Position numbers and translations under genes: made by a program. A stretch of 13,022 nt of DNA from Microcaldota archaeon (lineage in GTDB: Archaea > Micrarchaeota > Micrarchaeia > Micrarchaeales > Micrarchaeaceae), in contig DAHWIS010000028.1 in NCBI GenBank assembly GCA_027344745.1, positions 1 to 13,022 of the forward strand. The letters run 5' to 3'. Below are positions 1 to 6,215 of this stretch, in pieces. The number at the start of each line of letters is the position of its first letter. The first letter of the stretch is position 1. Below the pieces are notes generated by a model that saw only the letters and a program-made list of their open reading frames with translations, made no database searches and was not told where the DNA came from.

Positions 1-2
1 CC

Positions 3-260
3 AGCTGCATGCTGTTTGTATCGAGGTTCAGTTCAACCGAAAGCATATGGATGAAAGGTATGCTCTTCAGTATCGATATAATATGGCTAGACAAAGACAA
101 GCGAATAGTCGCAATTGAAGAGAACGTCCCACCATGTAAAAGGCGCTTTTTCTGCAAAACATATAATCCCAATCTTCCTTTTAGGTTTGTGATAGAACTC
201 AGTGCGGGGTTTATACAGGAGAACGGGATAACAAAATCTTCAAAACTCGAATTCGAATAA
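3..260 (+). CDS. DUF192 family protein, C-terminal part (cut by window start)
   Basis: The frame is open from the left edge to a TAA at 258-260, so the real start lies outside the window. The visible part carries the DUF192 core: a strand with WMKGMLF followed by IDIIWLDKDKRIVAIEENVPPC, then a closing ELSAGFIQENGI segment. This matches the family pattern 'WMKNM..PIDIIFLD....V..I.E..PC....Y', usually ending in 'LELNAGF...GI..GD.L'. Family members are small, often exported or membrane-anchored beta-rich proteins of unknown biochemical role. No signal peptide can be judged because the N-terminus is missing. The gene converges with the minus-strand gene ending at 289, leaving only 28 bases between their stops. 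An internal ATG at 9 is an artefact of the truncation, since the homologous region begins upstream. Family assignment is from remembered motif resemblance. Confidence 0.8.
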   Translation, partial: SCMLFVSRFSSTESIWMKGMLFSIDIIWLDKDKRIVAIEENVPPCKRRFFCKTYNPNLPFRFVIELSAGFIQENGITKSSKLEFE

Positions 261-288
261 AAAAGGAAAAGAAAAGGGAAAGAGATAA

Positions 289-570
289 TTATCTCCTTCT
301 CTTTGCGCTCGATTTTCTTGCGCTTGATTTCTTTGCCTTCTTTGACTTAGCTCTTCCCCCTCTATTCATCTTGGTTCTGGCTACATACCCATTGCTGTCG
401 ATGAAGTATAGGAATCCGTCCTCTCTCTTTATCTTTTCACTTCCTATTTTTCCCTTCCTTCCCCTTGAATTCGTTTTCATAGGTGTGCGCCACGCATACC
501 CGTCCTTCCCTAAAAAGTATAGGTATCCGTCTTCTCTCTCTATTCTTTCACTTCCGACTTTTTGTGCCAT
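289..570 (-). CDS. small basic protein with tandem 37-residue repeat and Lys/Arg/Ser tail
   Basis: Function not recognised with certainty. The 93-residue product has two tandem copies of one unit, at residues 4-33 and 41-70, in a 37-residue period. Each reads K-[VI]-G-S-E-[RK]-I-x-R-E-D-G-[YF]-L-Y-F followed by x-x-x-G-Y-x-x-R-T. The short aromatic strands with GY turns look like a beta-hairpin fold. The last 20 residues are almost only Lys, Arg, Ser and Ala, like a histone H1 tail, so nucleic-acid binding is plausible but inferred. Start chosen at ATG 570 because GGTG lies 6 bases before it (577-580). TTG at 582 and GTG at 579 are in frame but have no such motif. The gene is divergent from the helical protein at 748 and has its own TATA-like sequence. 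Confidence 0.8.
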   Translation of the reverse strand: MAQKVGSERIEREDGYLYFLGKDGYAWRTPMKTNSRGRKGKIGSEKIKREDGFLYFIDSNGYVARTKMNRGGRAKSKKAKKSSARKSSAKRRR

Positions 571-590
571 TAAATTCACCAATATTAATG

Positions 591-610
591 ACTTAAATAA
601 GTTTAAATAA
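591..610 (-). promoter_or_regulatory. TATA-type promoter of the small repeat protein
   Basis: Read on the minus strand, two TATA-like stretches (TTATTTAAAC and TTATTTAAGT) follow each other directly before the gene. Using the usual archaeal spacing of about 25 bases, transcription would start roughly at 570-580, giving a very short leader or none. Which of the two boxes is used cannot be decided by reading. Confidence 0.5.
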
Positions 611-617
611 CTATCGT

Positions 618-627
618 CGGAGCTCCG
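618..627. repeat. 10-base perfect palindrome CGGAGCTCCG in divergent promoter region
   Basis: CGGAGCTCCG is a perfect palindrome about 8 bases upstream of the minus-strand TATA-like boxes, in the gap shared with the gene starting at 748. The position would suit a dimeric regulator, but only one copy is visible and no regulator gene is adjacent. Confidence 0.3.
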
Positions 628-677
628 TCAGTAAAATTTGCCATTGCTAAATGTCTAACAAGGCCAAAAAATCGGCA

Positions 678-728
678 TGTATATATATTACCTAAAATAA
701 GGCGTAATGATATAAGGCGTATAAATCG
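678..728 (+). promoter_or_regulatory. AT-rich promoter region before the TPR-like gene
   Basis: Two TATA-like elements are visible: an alternating TA run at 680-688 and TATAAAT at 720-726. The second is centred 25 bases before the ATG at 748, which would give a leaderless or nearly leaderless mRNA. The first would give a leader of about 35 bases. No GGTG motif precedes the start, which favours the leaderless reading. Confidence 0.45.
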
Positions 729-747
729 ATAGCATACCGGGATATTC

Positions 748-1431
748 ATGATTATTGATTCTCCAAAAAAGGAATTCAGATCAGAACTAAAGCGACTGAG
801 CGAGGAGGGCGAAAGGCTAGCCGAAGCAAAAAAATATCCAGAGGCAGAACGAGCATTCCTGGGGGCTCTTATGTTAATACGCAAAAGCGGCATTGATGCA
901 GACCCCGAAATAAAGCTCTTTGCAAATAGGATAATAAAGAAAAATGGCGATATGGCATTGTCTGTAAACGATGTTATAAAAGCTATGTCCTATTACACGC
1001 GCCTGGCAAAAGAAGAGTTGAATTCTCAAGAAGGGAATCAAGCATCTTTAAAAAATTTTTTGGAGAATATGGACAAGGCCGCAAAGGCGCTTGAGGCAAT
1101 AAACCACGCGGGCAATGCCGTATACGCATCAAAAGGTTTTATAGAGATGGGTCTGAGATATAGCGAGTATAAGGATATGCTGGCAAATAAGGAAAGGAAC
1201 GGGTCTGTACACGTTACGTGCAAGACTTCTAGGGAAACTGAAGCTTTATTGTTAAAATCCCGTATCTGCATGTATAAGTCGCTTGAAATAATGGAAAAGC
1301 TTCCACGCGATCCAAAAGGCCAGAATTACGGTTTCTTGCTTGCAGAAATAAGTGATTTTGCAGTATTCTCCAGAGATTCAGACATGCTCAAGATATGTAC
1401 CCGTTTGTCCGAACGCAAGAATCCACAATAA
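748..1431 (+). CDS. orphan all-helical protein, TPR-like
   Basis: I do not recognise a named family. The 227-residue product looks entirely alpha-helical. Residues 21-48 (GERLAEAKKYPEAERAFLGA and the following helix) have the spacing of a tetratricopeptide repeat. Residues 66-90 and about 107-145 look like weaker helix-turn-helix pairs. There is no signal peptide, membrane segment or enzyme motif, so a soluble cytoplasmic scaffold or adaptor role is the best inference. Cys residues at 'VTCKT' and 'RICMY' are not arranged as a metal site. The gene stands alone: its upstream neighbour is divergent, and 71 bases with a new TATA-like box separate it from the PAC2 gene. ATG 748 was taken because TATAAAT lies 25 bases upstream. 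It could be a lineage-specific protein of this archaeal group. Confidence 0.75.
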   Translation: MIIDSPKKEFRSELKRLSEEGERLAEAKKYPEAERAFLGALMLIRKSGIDADPEIKLFANRIIKKNGDMALSVNDVIKAMSYYTRLAKEELNSQEGNQASLKNFLENMDKAAKALEAINHAGNAVYASKGFIEMGLRYSEYKDMLANKERNGSVHVTCKTSRETEALLLKSRICMYKSLEIMEKLPRDPKGQNYGFLLAEISDFAVFSRDSDMLKICTRLSERKNPQ

Positions 1432-1463
1432 GAGCTTATTGTACACGCACAAATCCCACTAAT

Positions 1464-1497
1464 ACTTAATAAGGTATTCATCTAAAAATTATTGGTG
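1464..1497 (+). promoter_or_regulatory. promoter and ribosome-binding site of PAC2 gene
   Basis: ACTTAATAAGG at 1464-1474 is a TATA-like element placing the transcript start near 1493-1497. GGTG at 1494-1497 sits 5 bases before the ATG at 1503, so the leader would be very short and the assignment of the exact TATA box is uncertain. Confidence 0.4.
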
Positions 1498-1502
1498 TTT
1501 TA

Positions 1503-2261
1503 ATGCTAGAAATCAAATTGCTCAAGGGCGCTTCTATAAAGGGGTATAAACTTATAGAAGGTTTCCCGGGCATCGGGCTCGTAGGTCCGATGACTATAAG
1601 TTATATGATAGATAAGCTAAAAATGGAGTACTGCGGATATATCGACAGCGACAAGTTCCCGCCTATAATATCCATACACGAGGGCAAGGCGATGCCGTCG
1701 GTGAGGCTGTATAGCTCTGACAAGATAAAAGCTGTAATAATATTTGCAGAATTTGCAATACCTATATCGACGGTATACGAGCTTACGCAAAAACTCTACG
1801 GATTCATCGAAGAAAACAAACTTACCGAGATAATATCGATAAACGGCATGCCTACGAATTCGGCTACCATGGACGAAACTGGCATTTCTAATGACAAGGT
1901 ATACTCAATCGCATCTTCAAAAAAGCTCTCACAGGATGCCGCAAAGGCGGGGCTGATACCGATAGCGGAGGGCGTGGCGACCGGAGTAAGCGCACTGCTC
2001 ATGCTCAATGCTGTGATGTCCCAAACCGATGACATAAATATACTTGTGCCTGTGAACCAGAACATAATAGACCCCAAATATGCCGAATTGGCAATACTGT
2101 CTATAAACAAGCTGCTAAACTTAAAGATAGATATAACCGAATTGGACAAGGAATCAAAGGAAGTAGAATCAAAAATAAAGGACCTAATAAAGAAAAGCAA
2201 GGAAACGCACGATACCTTCAAGAAGGCATCTGAGGAGAGCGGTCCGTCTATGTATGCTTGA
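1503..2261 (+). CDS. PAC2 family protein (proteasome assembly chaperone-like)
   Basis: The 252-residue product has the PAC2 hallmark GFPGIGLVG at residues 20-28, followed by ISYMIDKLKMEYCGYIDSD. It also has the later family segments IFAEFAIP and IISINGMPT. Archaeal PAC2/PbaB-type proteins assist assembly of the 20S proteasome, and some members are ATP-independent proteasome activators; which role applies here cannot be read. The C-terminal 35 residues are highly charged and helical (LDKESKEVESKIKDLIKKSK), and the chain ends in MYA. Some archaeal PAC2-type proteins dock on the proteasome through a C-terminal HbYX tail. The last residues here do not clearly give Hb-Y-X, so docking is unsupported. 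Start ATG 1503 is fixed by GGTG 5 bases upstream. The tRNA-Leu gene begins 10 bases after the stop. Confidence 0.88.
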   Translation: MLEIKLLKGASIKGYKLIEGFPGIGLVGPMTISYMIDKLKMEYCGYIDSDKFPPIISIHEGKAMPSVRLYSSDKIKAVIIFAEFAIPISTVYELTQKLYGFIEENKLTEIISINGMPTNSATMDETGISNDKVYSIASSKKLSQDAAKAGLIPIAEGVATGVSALLMLNAVMSQTDDINILVPVNQNIIDPKYAELAILSINKLLNLKIDITELDKESKEVESKIKDLIKKSKETHDTFKKASEESGPSMYA

Positions 2262-2271
2262 TTTAATAATT

Positions 2272-2376
2272 GCAGGGGTGGCAGAGTCTGGTCAGGCTTA
2301 AAGGCCACAGAAAAACGCGCAGGACTTAAGATCCTGTGGCTTAGCGCCTTCGTGAGTTCAAATCTCACCCCCTGCA
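2272..2376 (+). tRNA. tRNA-Leu (anticodon UAA) with enlarged D-arm
   Basis: The acceptor strands GCAGGGG (2272-2278) and CCCCTGC (2369-2375) pair perfectly, with discriminator A2376 and no encoded CCA. The anticodon arm is CAGGA (2320-2324), loop CTTAAGA, TCCTG (2332-2336), giving anticodon TAA at 2327-2329. A long variable arm (2337-2351, with a GGC/GCC stem) marks a class II tRNA. The T-arm is GTGAG-TTCAAAT-CTCAC (2352-2368). The D-arm region, 2281-2318, is 38 nt where about 20 are expected. Removing 2299-2316 would give an 87-nt tRNA with a perfect GCAG/CTGC D-stem, so a noncanonical intron is likely. I see no convincing bulge-helix-bulge for it. No separate promoter is obvious, so it may be processed from the PAC2 transcript. 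Confidence 0.92.
2299..2316 (+). other. candidate 18-nt noncanonical tRNA intron in D-arm
   Basis: This stretch (TAAAGGCCACAGAAAAAC) is the segment whose removal restores a four-pair D-stem, GCAG (2281-2284) with CT+GC (2297-2298 joined to 2317-2318). It also leaves a 12-nt D-loop with the usual GG dinucleotide. The boundaries are inferred only from that fit. The expected bulge-helix-bulge pairing across these boundaries is not present, so either the true boundaries differ or the insertion is retained. Confidence 0.3.
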
Positions 2377-2410
2377 CATTAATTTGCACCGGTCGTTTGC
2401 CGTAAAAAGG

Positions 2411-2428
2411 AAAATCTTATATAAATAA
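2411..2428 (+). promoter_or_regulatory. strong TATA promoter of geranylgeranyl reductase gene
   Basis: An A-rich BRE-like stretch (2411-2415) leads into TTATATAA at 2417-2424, the clearest TATA box of the window. Normal spacing puts the transcript start near 2447, about 18 bases before the ATG at 2465. GAGTG (2455-2459) is a weak ribosome-binding candidate. Confidence 0.6.
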
Positions 2429-2464
2429 TGCATTACAATTAACTACTACAATCCGAGTGTTTTT

Positions 2465-3910
2465 ATGGACTCCAATGAACAATATGATATTATAGTGGCC
2501 GGTGCCGGACTGGCAGGCGCCTTAGCTGCAGGTATAGCCGCAAAGAAAGGTGCCAGTGTATTGCTGCTGGATCGAAATCCAGAGGACAGTGTAGGCAAAA
2601 AGAACAATTGGGGCTGGACATGCGGAGATGCCGTAGCAGGGTCGCATCTTAACTTCATAGCAAAACAGACCGGTCTGACATTTTCAAACCCCGAATTGGA
2701 TCTGAAGGTTGACGGGGTATATGCGCTATCGCCGGATTTAAGTTCCAGATTCCTTTTTGACGGTGTGGGGTATATCCTAGATAGGCCGGTCTTCGAGACA
2801 AAACTTCTCGACTTCGCAAAAAAATCAGGTGTAACATATCTGTCCGAATTTGAAGTAGAGGGACCAATAATAGAGAACAATTTCATAAGCGGCATATTCG
2901 GCAAGAACAAGAACAAGGAGCACAAAACATTCCATTCCAAACTTGTAATAGACGCATTGGGTGTGGCTACCGTATTAAGGAGGCGCCTTCCCGACAATGA
3001 TTTTGTAGAGAAAAACGTAGATATAGATGACATTGAGTCTACAGGAAGGTATATTTACGAATTTGACCTAGATGAAGAAAACCTTAACTATTACGATCCG
3101 AAGAACGCACTTATACACCTAAACCAGGAGATGGCTCCTGGTGGATACGGATGGGTCTTTCCGAAGAGCGGAAACAAGGTGAACATAGGATTAGGCGTCC
3201 AAAAAAAGAGCCTTGATATAAGGAATGCAAAATTGAACAGGAAGGATACACTTCAAAACCTGATAGATGCATATGTAAAGTGGAATCCAATAATAAAGAA
3301 TCCGCGCCTTTTCAATAAGAACAATAATGGCAAGGGCATATGGTCCGTAGCTGTGAGAAGGCAGATGGAGTCCCTTGTATTCAACGGTTACATGGGCGCC
3401 GGAGATAGTATGGCAATGCCGAATCCCATAAGTGCTGGAGGCATAGGGCCTGCATTGGTATCTGGCGCATTCGCTGGAGAAAATGCGGCGATGGCCGTGC
3501 AATCCAACGACGTTTCGACAAAAGGGCTATGGAAATATAACCTAGATTATAACAAAGAATACGGCAAGAAGACCGCAGGTCTGGAAGTTTTCAGGATATA
3601 CATGCAGTCCATAAACAATGCGACATTGGATTACGGGATAAAATCCTTCCTAACTACCAGCGAGGCTTCGAAGCTTGCGCTGGGCCTTGTTCCGGATCTG
3701 ACTCTGGCATCGAAATTCAAGATGGTTCTGAAAGGCGCATCAAACATAAATGCGTTCCAAAACCTGATATTTGCAGTCAATAAAATGAAGAAGCTCAACG
3801 TGATATACTCGGAATATCCAGAGAATCCGGACGATTTCAAAAAGTGGAAAGCTAGGGTGTCTGTAGAGATAGAGGAAACGAAGGAGCGCTTCAAGCCAAA
3901 TCCGATATGA
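2465..3910 (+). CDS. geranylgeranyl reductase family FAD protein (archaeal lipid saturation)
   Basis: The 481-residue product is an FAD-dependent reductase of the geranylgeranyl reductase family. In archaea this family saturates the isoprenoid chains of digeranylgeranyl-glycerophospholipids at the cytoplasmic membrane. The Rossmann FAD motif GAGLAG is at residues 13-18, ending in LLLDR. WTCGDAV at 51-57 carries a Cys where family members have an active-site Cys. The hallmark Y-x-W-x-F-P motif is at 228-233, followed by VNIGLGV. The second FAD-contact segment GDSMAMPNPISAGGIGPAL spans about 313-331. The C-terminal 130 residues are a less conserved helical domain. The length is slightly above the usual 390-450. 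A strong TATA box precedes the gene and rpoK follows within 10 bases, so both are probably on one mRNA. Exact substrate (phospholipid or free geranylgeranyl compound) is not decided by sequence. Confidence 0.9.
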   Translation: MDSNEQYDIIVAGAGLAGALAAGIAAKKGASVLLLDRNPEDSVGKKNNWGWTCGDAVAGSHLNFIAKQTGLTFSNPELDLKVDGVYALSPDLSSRFLFDGVGYILDRPVFETKLLDFAKKSGVTYLSEFEVEGPIIENNFISGIFGKNKNKEHKTFHSKLVIDALGVATVLRRRLPDNDFVEKNVDIDDIESTGRYIYEFDLDEENLNYYDPKNALIHLNQEMAPGGYGWVFPKSGNKVNIGLGVQKKSLDIRNAKLNRKDTLQNLIDAYVKWNPIIKNPRLFNKNNNGKGIWSVAVRRQMESLVFNGYMGAGDSMAMPNPISAGGIGPALVSGAFAGENAAMAVQSNDVSTKGLWKYNLDYNKEYGKKTAGLEVFRIYMQSINNATLDYGIKSFLTTSEASKLALGLVPDLTLASKFKMVLKGASNINAFQNLIFAVNKMKKLNVIYSEYPENPDDFKKWKARVSVEIEETKERFKPNPI

Positions 3911-3920
3911 AGTGTGGACC

Positions 3921-4094
3921 ATGAACGAATATACAAAATTTGAAAAATCAAGGATAGTCGGCGCCAGGGCGCTACAACTTGCCAACGGTGCCCCGCCTCT
4001 TATAAAGGTTCCGGGGGACATGGTAGAACCTCTAGATCTGGCAGAACTGGAATTTGAGAAAGACGTAATTCCGATAACCATAATAAGGGAATGA
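3921..4094 (+). CDS. rpoK: DNA-directed RNA polymerase subunit K (Rpb6/omega homologue)
   Basis: The 57-residue product has the compact RpoK/Rpb6 core: YTKFEKSRIVGARALQLANG at residues 4-23, then APPLIKVP, and the closing segment LAELEFEKDVIPITIIRE. This subunit clamps the C-terminal part of the largest RNA polymerase subunit and helps assembly and stability, like bacterial omega. ATG 3921 was preferred because homologues begin just before the YTKFE segment. GTG 3912 is also in frame and would add three residues (MWT). The gene starts 10 bases after the geranylgeranyl reductase stop, without room for its own promoter, so it depends on the reductase promoter or on a promoter inside that gene. 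The downstream metallophosphoesterase gene converges on it. Confidence 0.9.
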   Translation: MNEYTKFEKSRIVGARALQLANGAPPLIKVPGDMVEPLDLAELEFEKDVIPITIIRE

Positions 4095-4143
4095 TTAGAG
4101 CTGCCGTAAAAATCTGCGATTCCAGTATGAAGGTAGGAATTGC

Positions 4144-4959
4144 CTAAGCTCGCCTTTTTCCGTTTTTCGGCTGGTTCCGGCGTTGCATCTTTAAAATATC
4201 CGCGACATGTCCTGCAAACACGCCATCCAGCCCGTATACCTCGGCATTGTTGAAGCCGAACACATTGTTCCTTAACAACGGGTTTATATCGTCGCCTTTG
4301 TTGCTGCTTATACCCAACCCACTTCCCACTATAAGGTCATTAAAGGCTGGCATAACGATGAGCCTGTTAGCCTTTCCCCTAGGATATCTCTCGGTCAATT
4401 TTTTCTTGTTGGCTTTGGCGATAAGCCACACCTTTGAATTATAAAAGGCACCGTTGATGTCATACATCCTTATTGCAAAATGGCTGTGCGCGGTTATTAT
4501 GGTGCCTTTCGACATGGCTTTTACGGATGGCCATCGATGCCCGTGCATAAGTGCCATATCGTCTATAATCATCTCATCGGTTATGCTTTTTAAAATGCCT
4601 GAAAAATCATCCACATATGCATCGTGATTTCCGGTTATAAGGTGTACATTGATTCCGCCGTCCTTTAATTGCGCCAGGAATGTCTTGATTATGCGTATCT
4701 CTACGTAATCCAACCTAAATATGCTATTCTTTAAATCCCCCAAAATTACCAAATCATCAGTTTTGAATGATGTTGCAATCCCAATCAGCCTGTTCGCTAT
4801 CATGTCCGTGGCAGAACGCATGTTTACTCCCCTCCACTTCACCTCCCTTTCTACGCCAATGTGCAAATCGCCTACAACTAAATGATTTTTTCCATTATGT
4901 GTTGCTATAAGCGCAGGTTCATTATAAATGAATTTTATGCCAGCCTTCTTGCCTTCCAT
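4144..4959 (-). CDS. ICC-like metallophosphoesterase (COG1407 type)
   Basis: The 271-residue product is a calcineurin-like phosphoesterase with the two-metal motifs in order: DLH (31-33), GDLKN (74-78), GNHD (110-113), HGH (139-141) and AHSH (157-160). The archaeal ICC-like group is further suggested by GVEREVKWRG after motif I and by MPAFNDLIVGSGLG at 203-216. Its substrate is unknown; relatives act on phosphodiesters or nucleic acids. Two usual residues are altered: the His that normally ends motif II (GDLKH) is Asn, and the last motif has Ala instead of Gly before the HxH pair. All metal-ligand positions that I can place remain, so it is probably active. The C-terminus is short and basic. 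ATG 4959 is in a 64-base gap shared with the M50 protease gene, transcribed the other way. Confidence 0.85.
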   Translation of the reverse strand: MEGKKAGIKFIYNEPALIATHNGKNHLVVGDLHIGVEREVKWRGVNMRSATDMIANRLIGIATSFKTDDLVILGDLKNSIFRLDYVEIRIIKTFLAQLKDGGINVHLITGNHDAYVDDFSGILKSITDEMIIDDMALMHGHRWPSVKAMSKGTIITAHSHFAIRMYDINGAFYNSKVWLIAKANKKKLTERYPRGKANRLIVMPAFNDLIVGSGLGISSNKGDDINPLLRNNVFGFNNAEVYGLDGVFAGHVADILKMQRRNQPKNGKRRA

Positions 4960-4984
4960 CTAACCATTCCAAAATTTTTTCATT

Positions 4985-5024
4985 GACAATGAATAAATAA
5001 TGTTGTAAGCAATTAATTAAGGTG
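4985..5024. promoter_or_regulatory. divergent promoter for phosphoesterase (minus) and M50 protease (plus)
   Basis: AATAAATAA at 4992-5000 can serve as TATA-like element in both directions. For the plus strand the start would fall near 5021; for the minus strand near 4969, giving nearly leaderless messages. GGTG at 5021-5024 is the ribosome-binding motif of the plus-strand gene, 5 bases before ATG 5030. Confidence 0.45.
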
Positions 5025-5029
5025 TGCGG

Positions 5030-6133
5030 ATGGCCAATTTTTCACCAACGATAGGCAAGATTGCAGGGATAGATGTGCAACTGCATTGGACGTTCATACT
5101 GCTTCTGCTTTTTTCATTAGCAATAAGCCTTCCGCTTTTCATGATATTCGTACTGCTGTTCCTGTTCGTGTTTTTGCATGAGCTTGCCCATTCGATAACG
5201 GCAAAAAACAATAACATACCAGTGCAAAAAATAATACTATATCCACTCGGAGGAGGTTCGGTAATAGACATGGACAATATAAATCCACGTCTAGAGTTCA
5301 GGGTATCGCTTGCGGGTCCATTATCAAATTTCTTCTTCGGTTTTGTCCTAGGTGCAATTGTAATATTTATGCCGGGAGGGTTTGCAAAAAGCATAGTGCA
5401 GCTTCTTTTCATTCTTAACATACTCCTTGCAGCTTCAAACATAATACCCTGGTTCCCATTGGACGGAGGCAGGATATTGCGCAGTTACCTACAGCAAAAG
5501 AGATCATTTTTCGCTTCTACTGAGATGACGGTCAAGGTAAGCAACGTTATAACCGTGCTCTTCATTTTAGGGACTTTCGTATTCGTGTATCTGTCCAATG
5601 GTTATTCTCTTCTCTACAAAGAGACAATAATAGTATTCGACCTCTTCATTGCCATATTCTTTTATGGCGGCGCGCAGGCAGAAATGCAATCGGCTTATGT
5701 GCGCAACTATACTGCGGACCTGCCTTTGAGCACAGTAATATCCAAAAACTACATAACATTAAAACCAAGTGTAAAGATGGGTGGCCTTTATGACAAGATG
5801 CTCGCCCACCATACCCACTTGGTAATATTCAAACAAGGAGGTGAATTTAGGCTGGTTTCGCATCTGCCTACCGTAATATCAAACAAGGGTGTAAGCAACT
5901 TGATAAGGAAAAACATAGCCTATTTCAGTTCGCCTCTGCCTGTGATCCCATACAACTCTAAACCCTTCCAAGCGCTCAACAAGATGCAGGTTTACGAAAC
6001 GGGGATTATAGGCGTAGTAAGAAATGGAAGGCTCATAGGAATAATACAAAGGCAGCATCTTGAATCTGTGTTATCCTTACATATATCAAAAGACGGCAAA
6101 TACTACAAAAATCCAAAAATGCACGGCGCATGA
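5030..6133 (+). CDS. site-2 protease family (M50) intramembrane zinc metalloprotease
   Basis: The 367-residue product is a membrane protease of the S2P/M50 family, which cuts membrane-embedded substrates, often anti-sigma or signalling proteins. HELAH at 50-54 is the HExxH zinc and catalytic motif in a membrane helix. NIIPWFPLDGG at 137-147 supplies the third zinc ligand (Asp145). GGGSVID and SLAGPLSN lie between them, as in the family. About six hydrophobic segments are visible to residue 220. The C-terminal 130 residues are soluble, where many archaeal relatives carry two CBS domains. Here they look like degenerate CBS units (VISKNYITLKPSVKMGGLYDK and the final GIIGVVRNGRLIGIIQRQHL). Start ATG 5030 is set by GGTG 5 bases before it; GTG 5024 overlaps that motif and is less likely. 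Confidence 0.9.
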   Translation: MANFSPTIGKIAGIDVQLHWTFILLLLFSLAISLPLFMIFVLLFLFVFLHELAHSITAKNNNIPVQKIILYPLGGGSVIDMDNINPRLEFRVSLAGPLSNFFFGFVLGAIVIFMPGGFAKSIVQLLFILNILLAASNIIPWFPLDGGRILRSYLQQKRSFFASTEMTVKVSNVITVLFILGTFVFVYLSNGYSLLYKETIIVFDLFIAIFFYGGAQAEMQSAYVRNYTADLPLSTVISKNYITLKPSVKMGGLYDKMLAHHTHLVIFKQGGEFRLVSHLPTVISNKGVSNLIRKNIAYFSSPLPVIPYNSKPFQALNKMQVYETGIIGVVRNGRLIGIIQRQHLESVLSLHISKDGKYYKNPKMHGA

Positions 6134-6179
6134 AAACGCATAGCCATCCGTATGCGGCAATCGCCAACGTATAACAAGC

Positions 6180-6196
6180 ACTAAAAATCTTAATGT
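6180..6196 (+). promoter_or_regulatory. TATA-like element before smc
   Basis: ACTAAAAATCTTAATG at 6180-6195 is an A/T-rich TATA-like element. A transcript start about 25 bases downstream, near 6210-6215, would leave the ATG at 6208 at or before the mRNA 5' end. That supports a later start codon for smc. Confidence 0.4.
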
Positions 6197-6215
6197 GCTA
6201 ATCATTAATGGCGCC

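Noticed and set aside
603..747. Possible small RNA or short gene in the divergent gap
   Set aside because: No terminator, stable long hairpin or start/ribosome-binding pair supports one; promoter elements explain the AT-rich parts.
2293..2306. Alternative anticodon loop CTTAAAG within the tRNA
   Set aside because: Flanking bases do not form a five-pair stem, whereas the arm at 2320-2336 is perfect and lies at the right distance from the variable and T arms.
1796..2389. Minus-strand open frame (197 codons) over the PAC2 gene and tRNA
   Set aside because: It overlaps the whole tRNA-Leu gene and a conserved PAC2 coding region; its composition is that of an antisense shadow.
2446..3033. Minus-strand open frame (195 codons) opposite geranylgeranyl reductase
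   Set aside because: It lies entirely opposite the FAD-binding part of a clear enzyme and covers its promoter; no recognisable motif.
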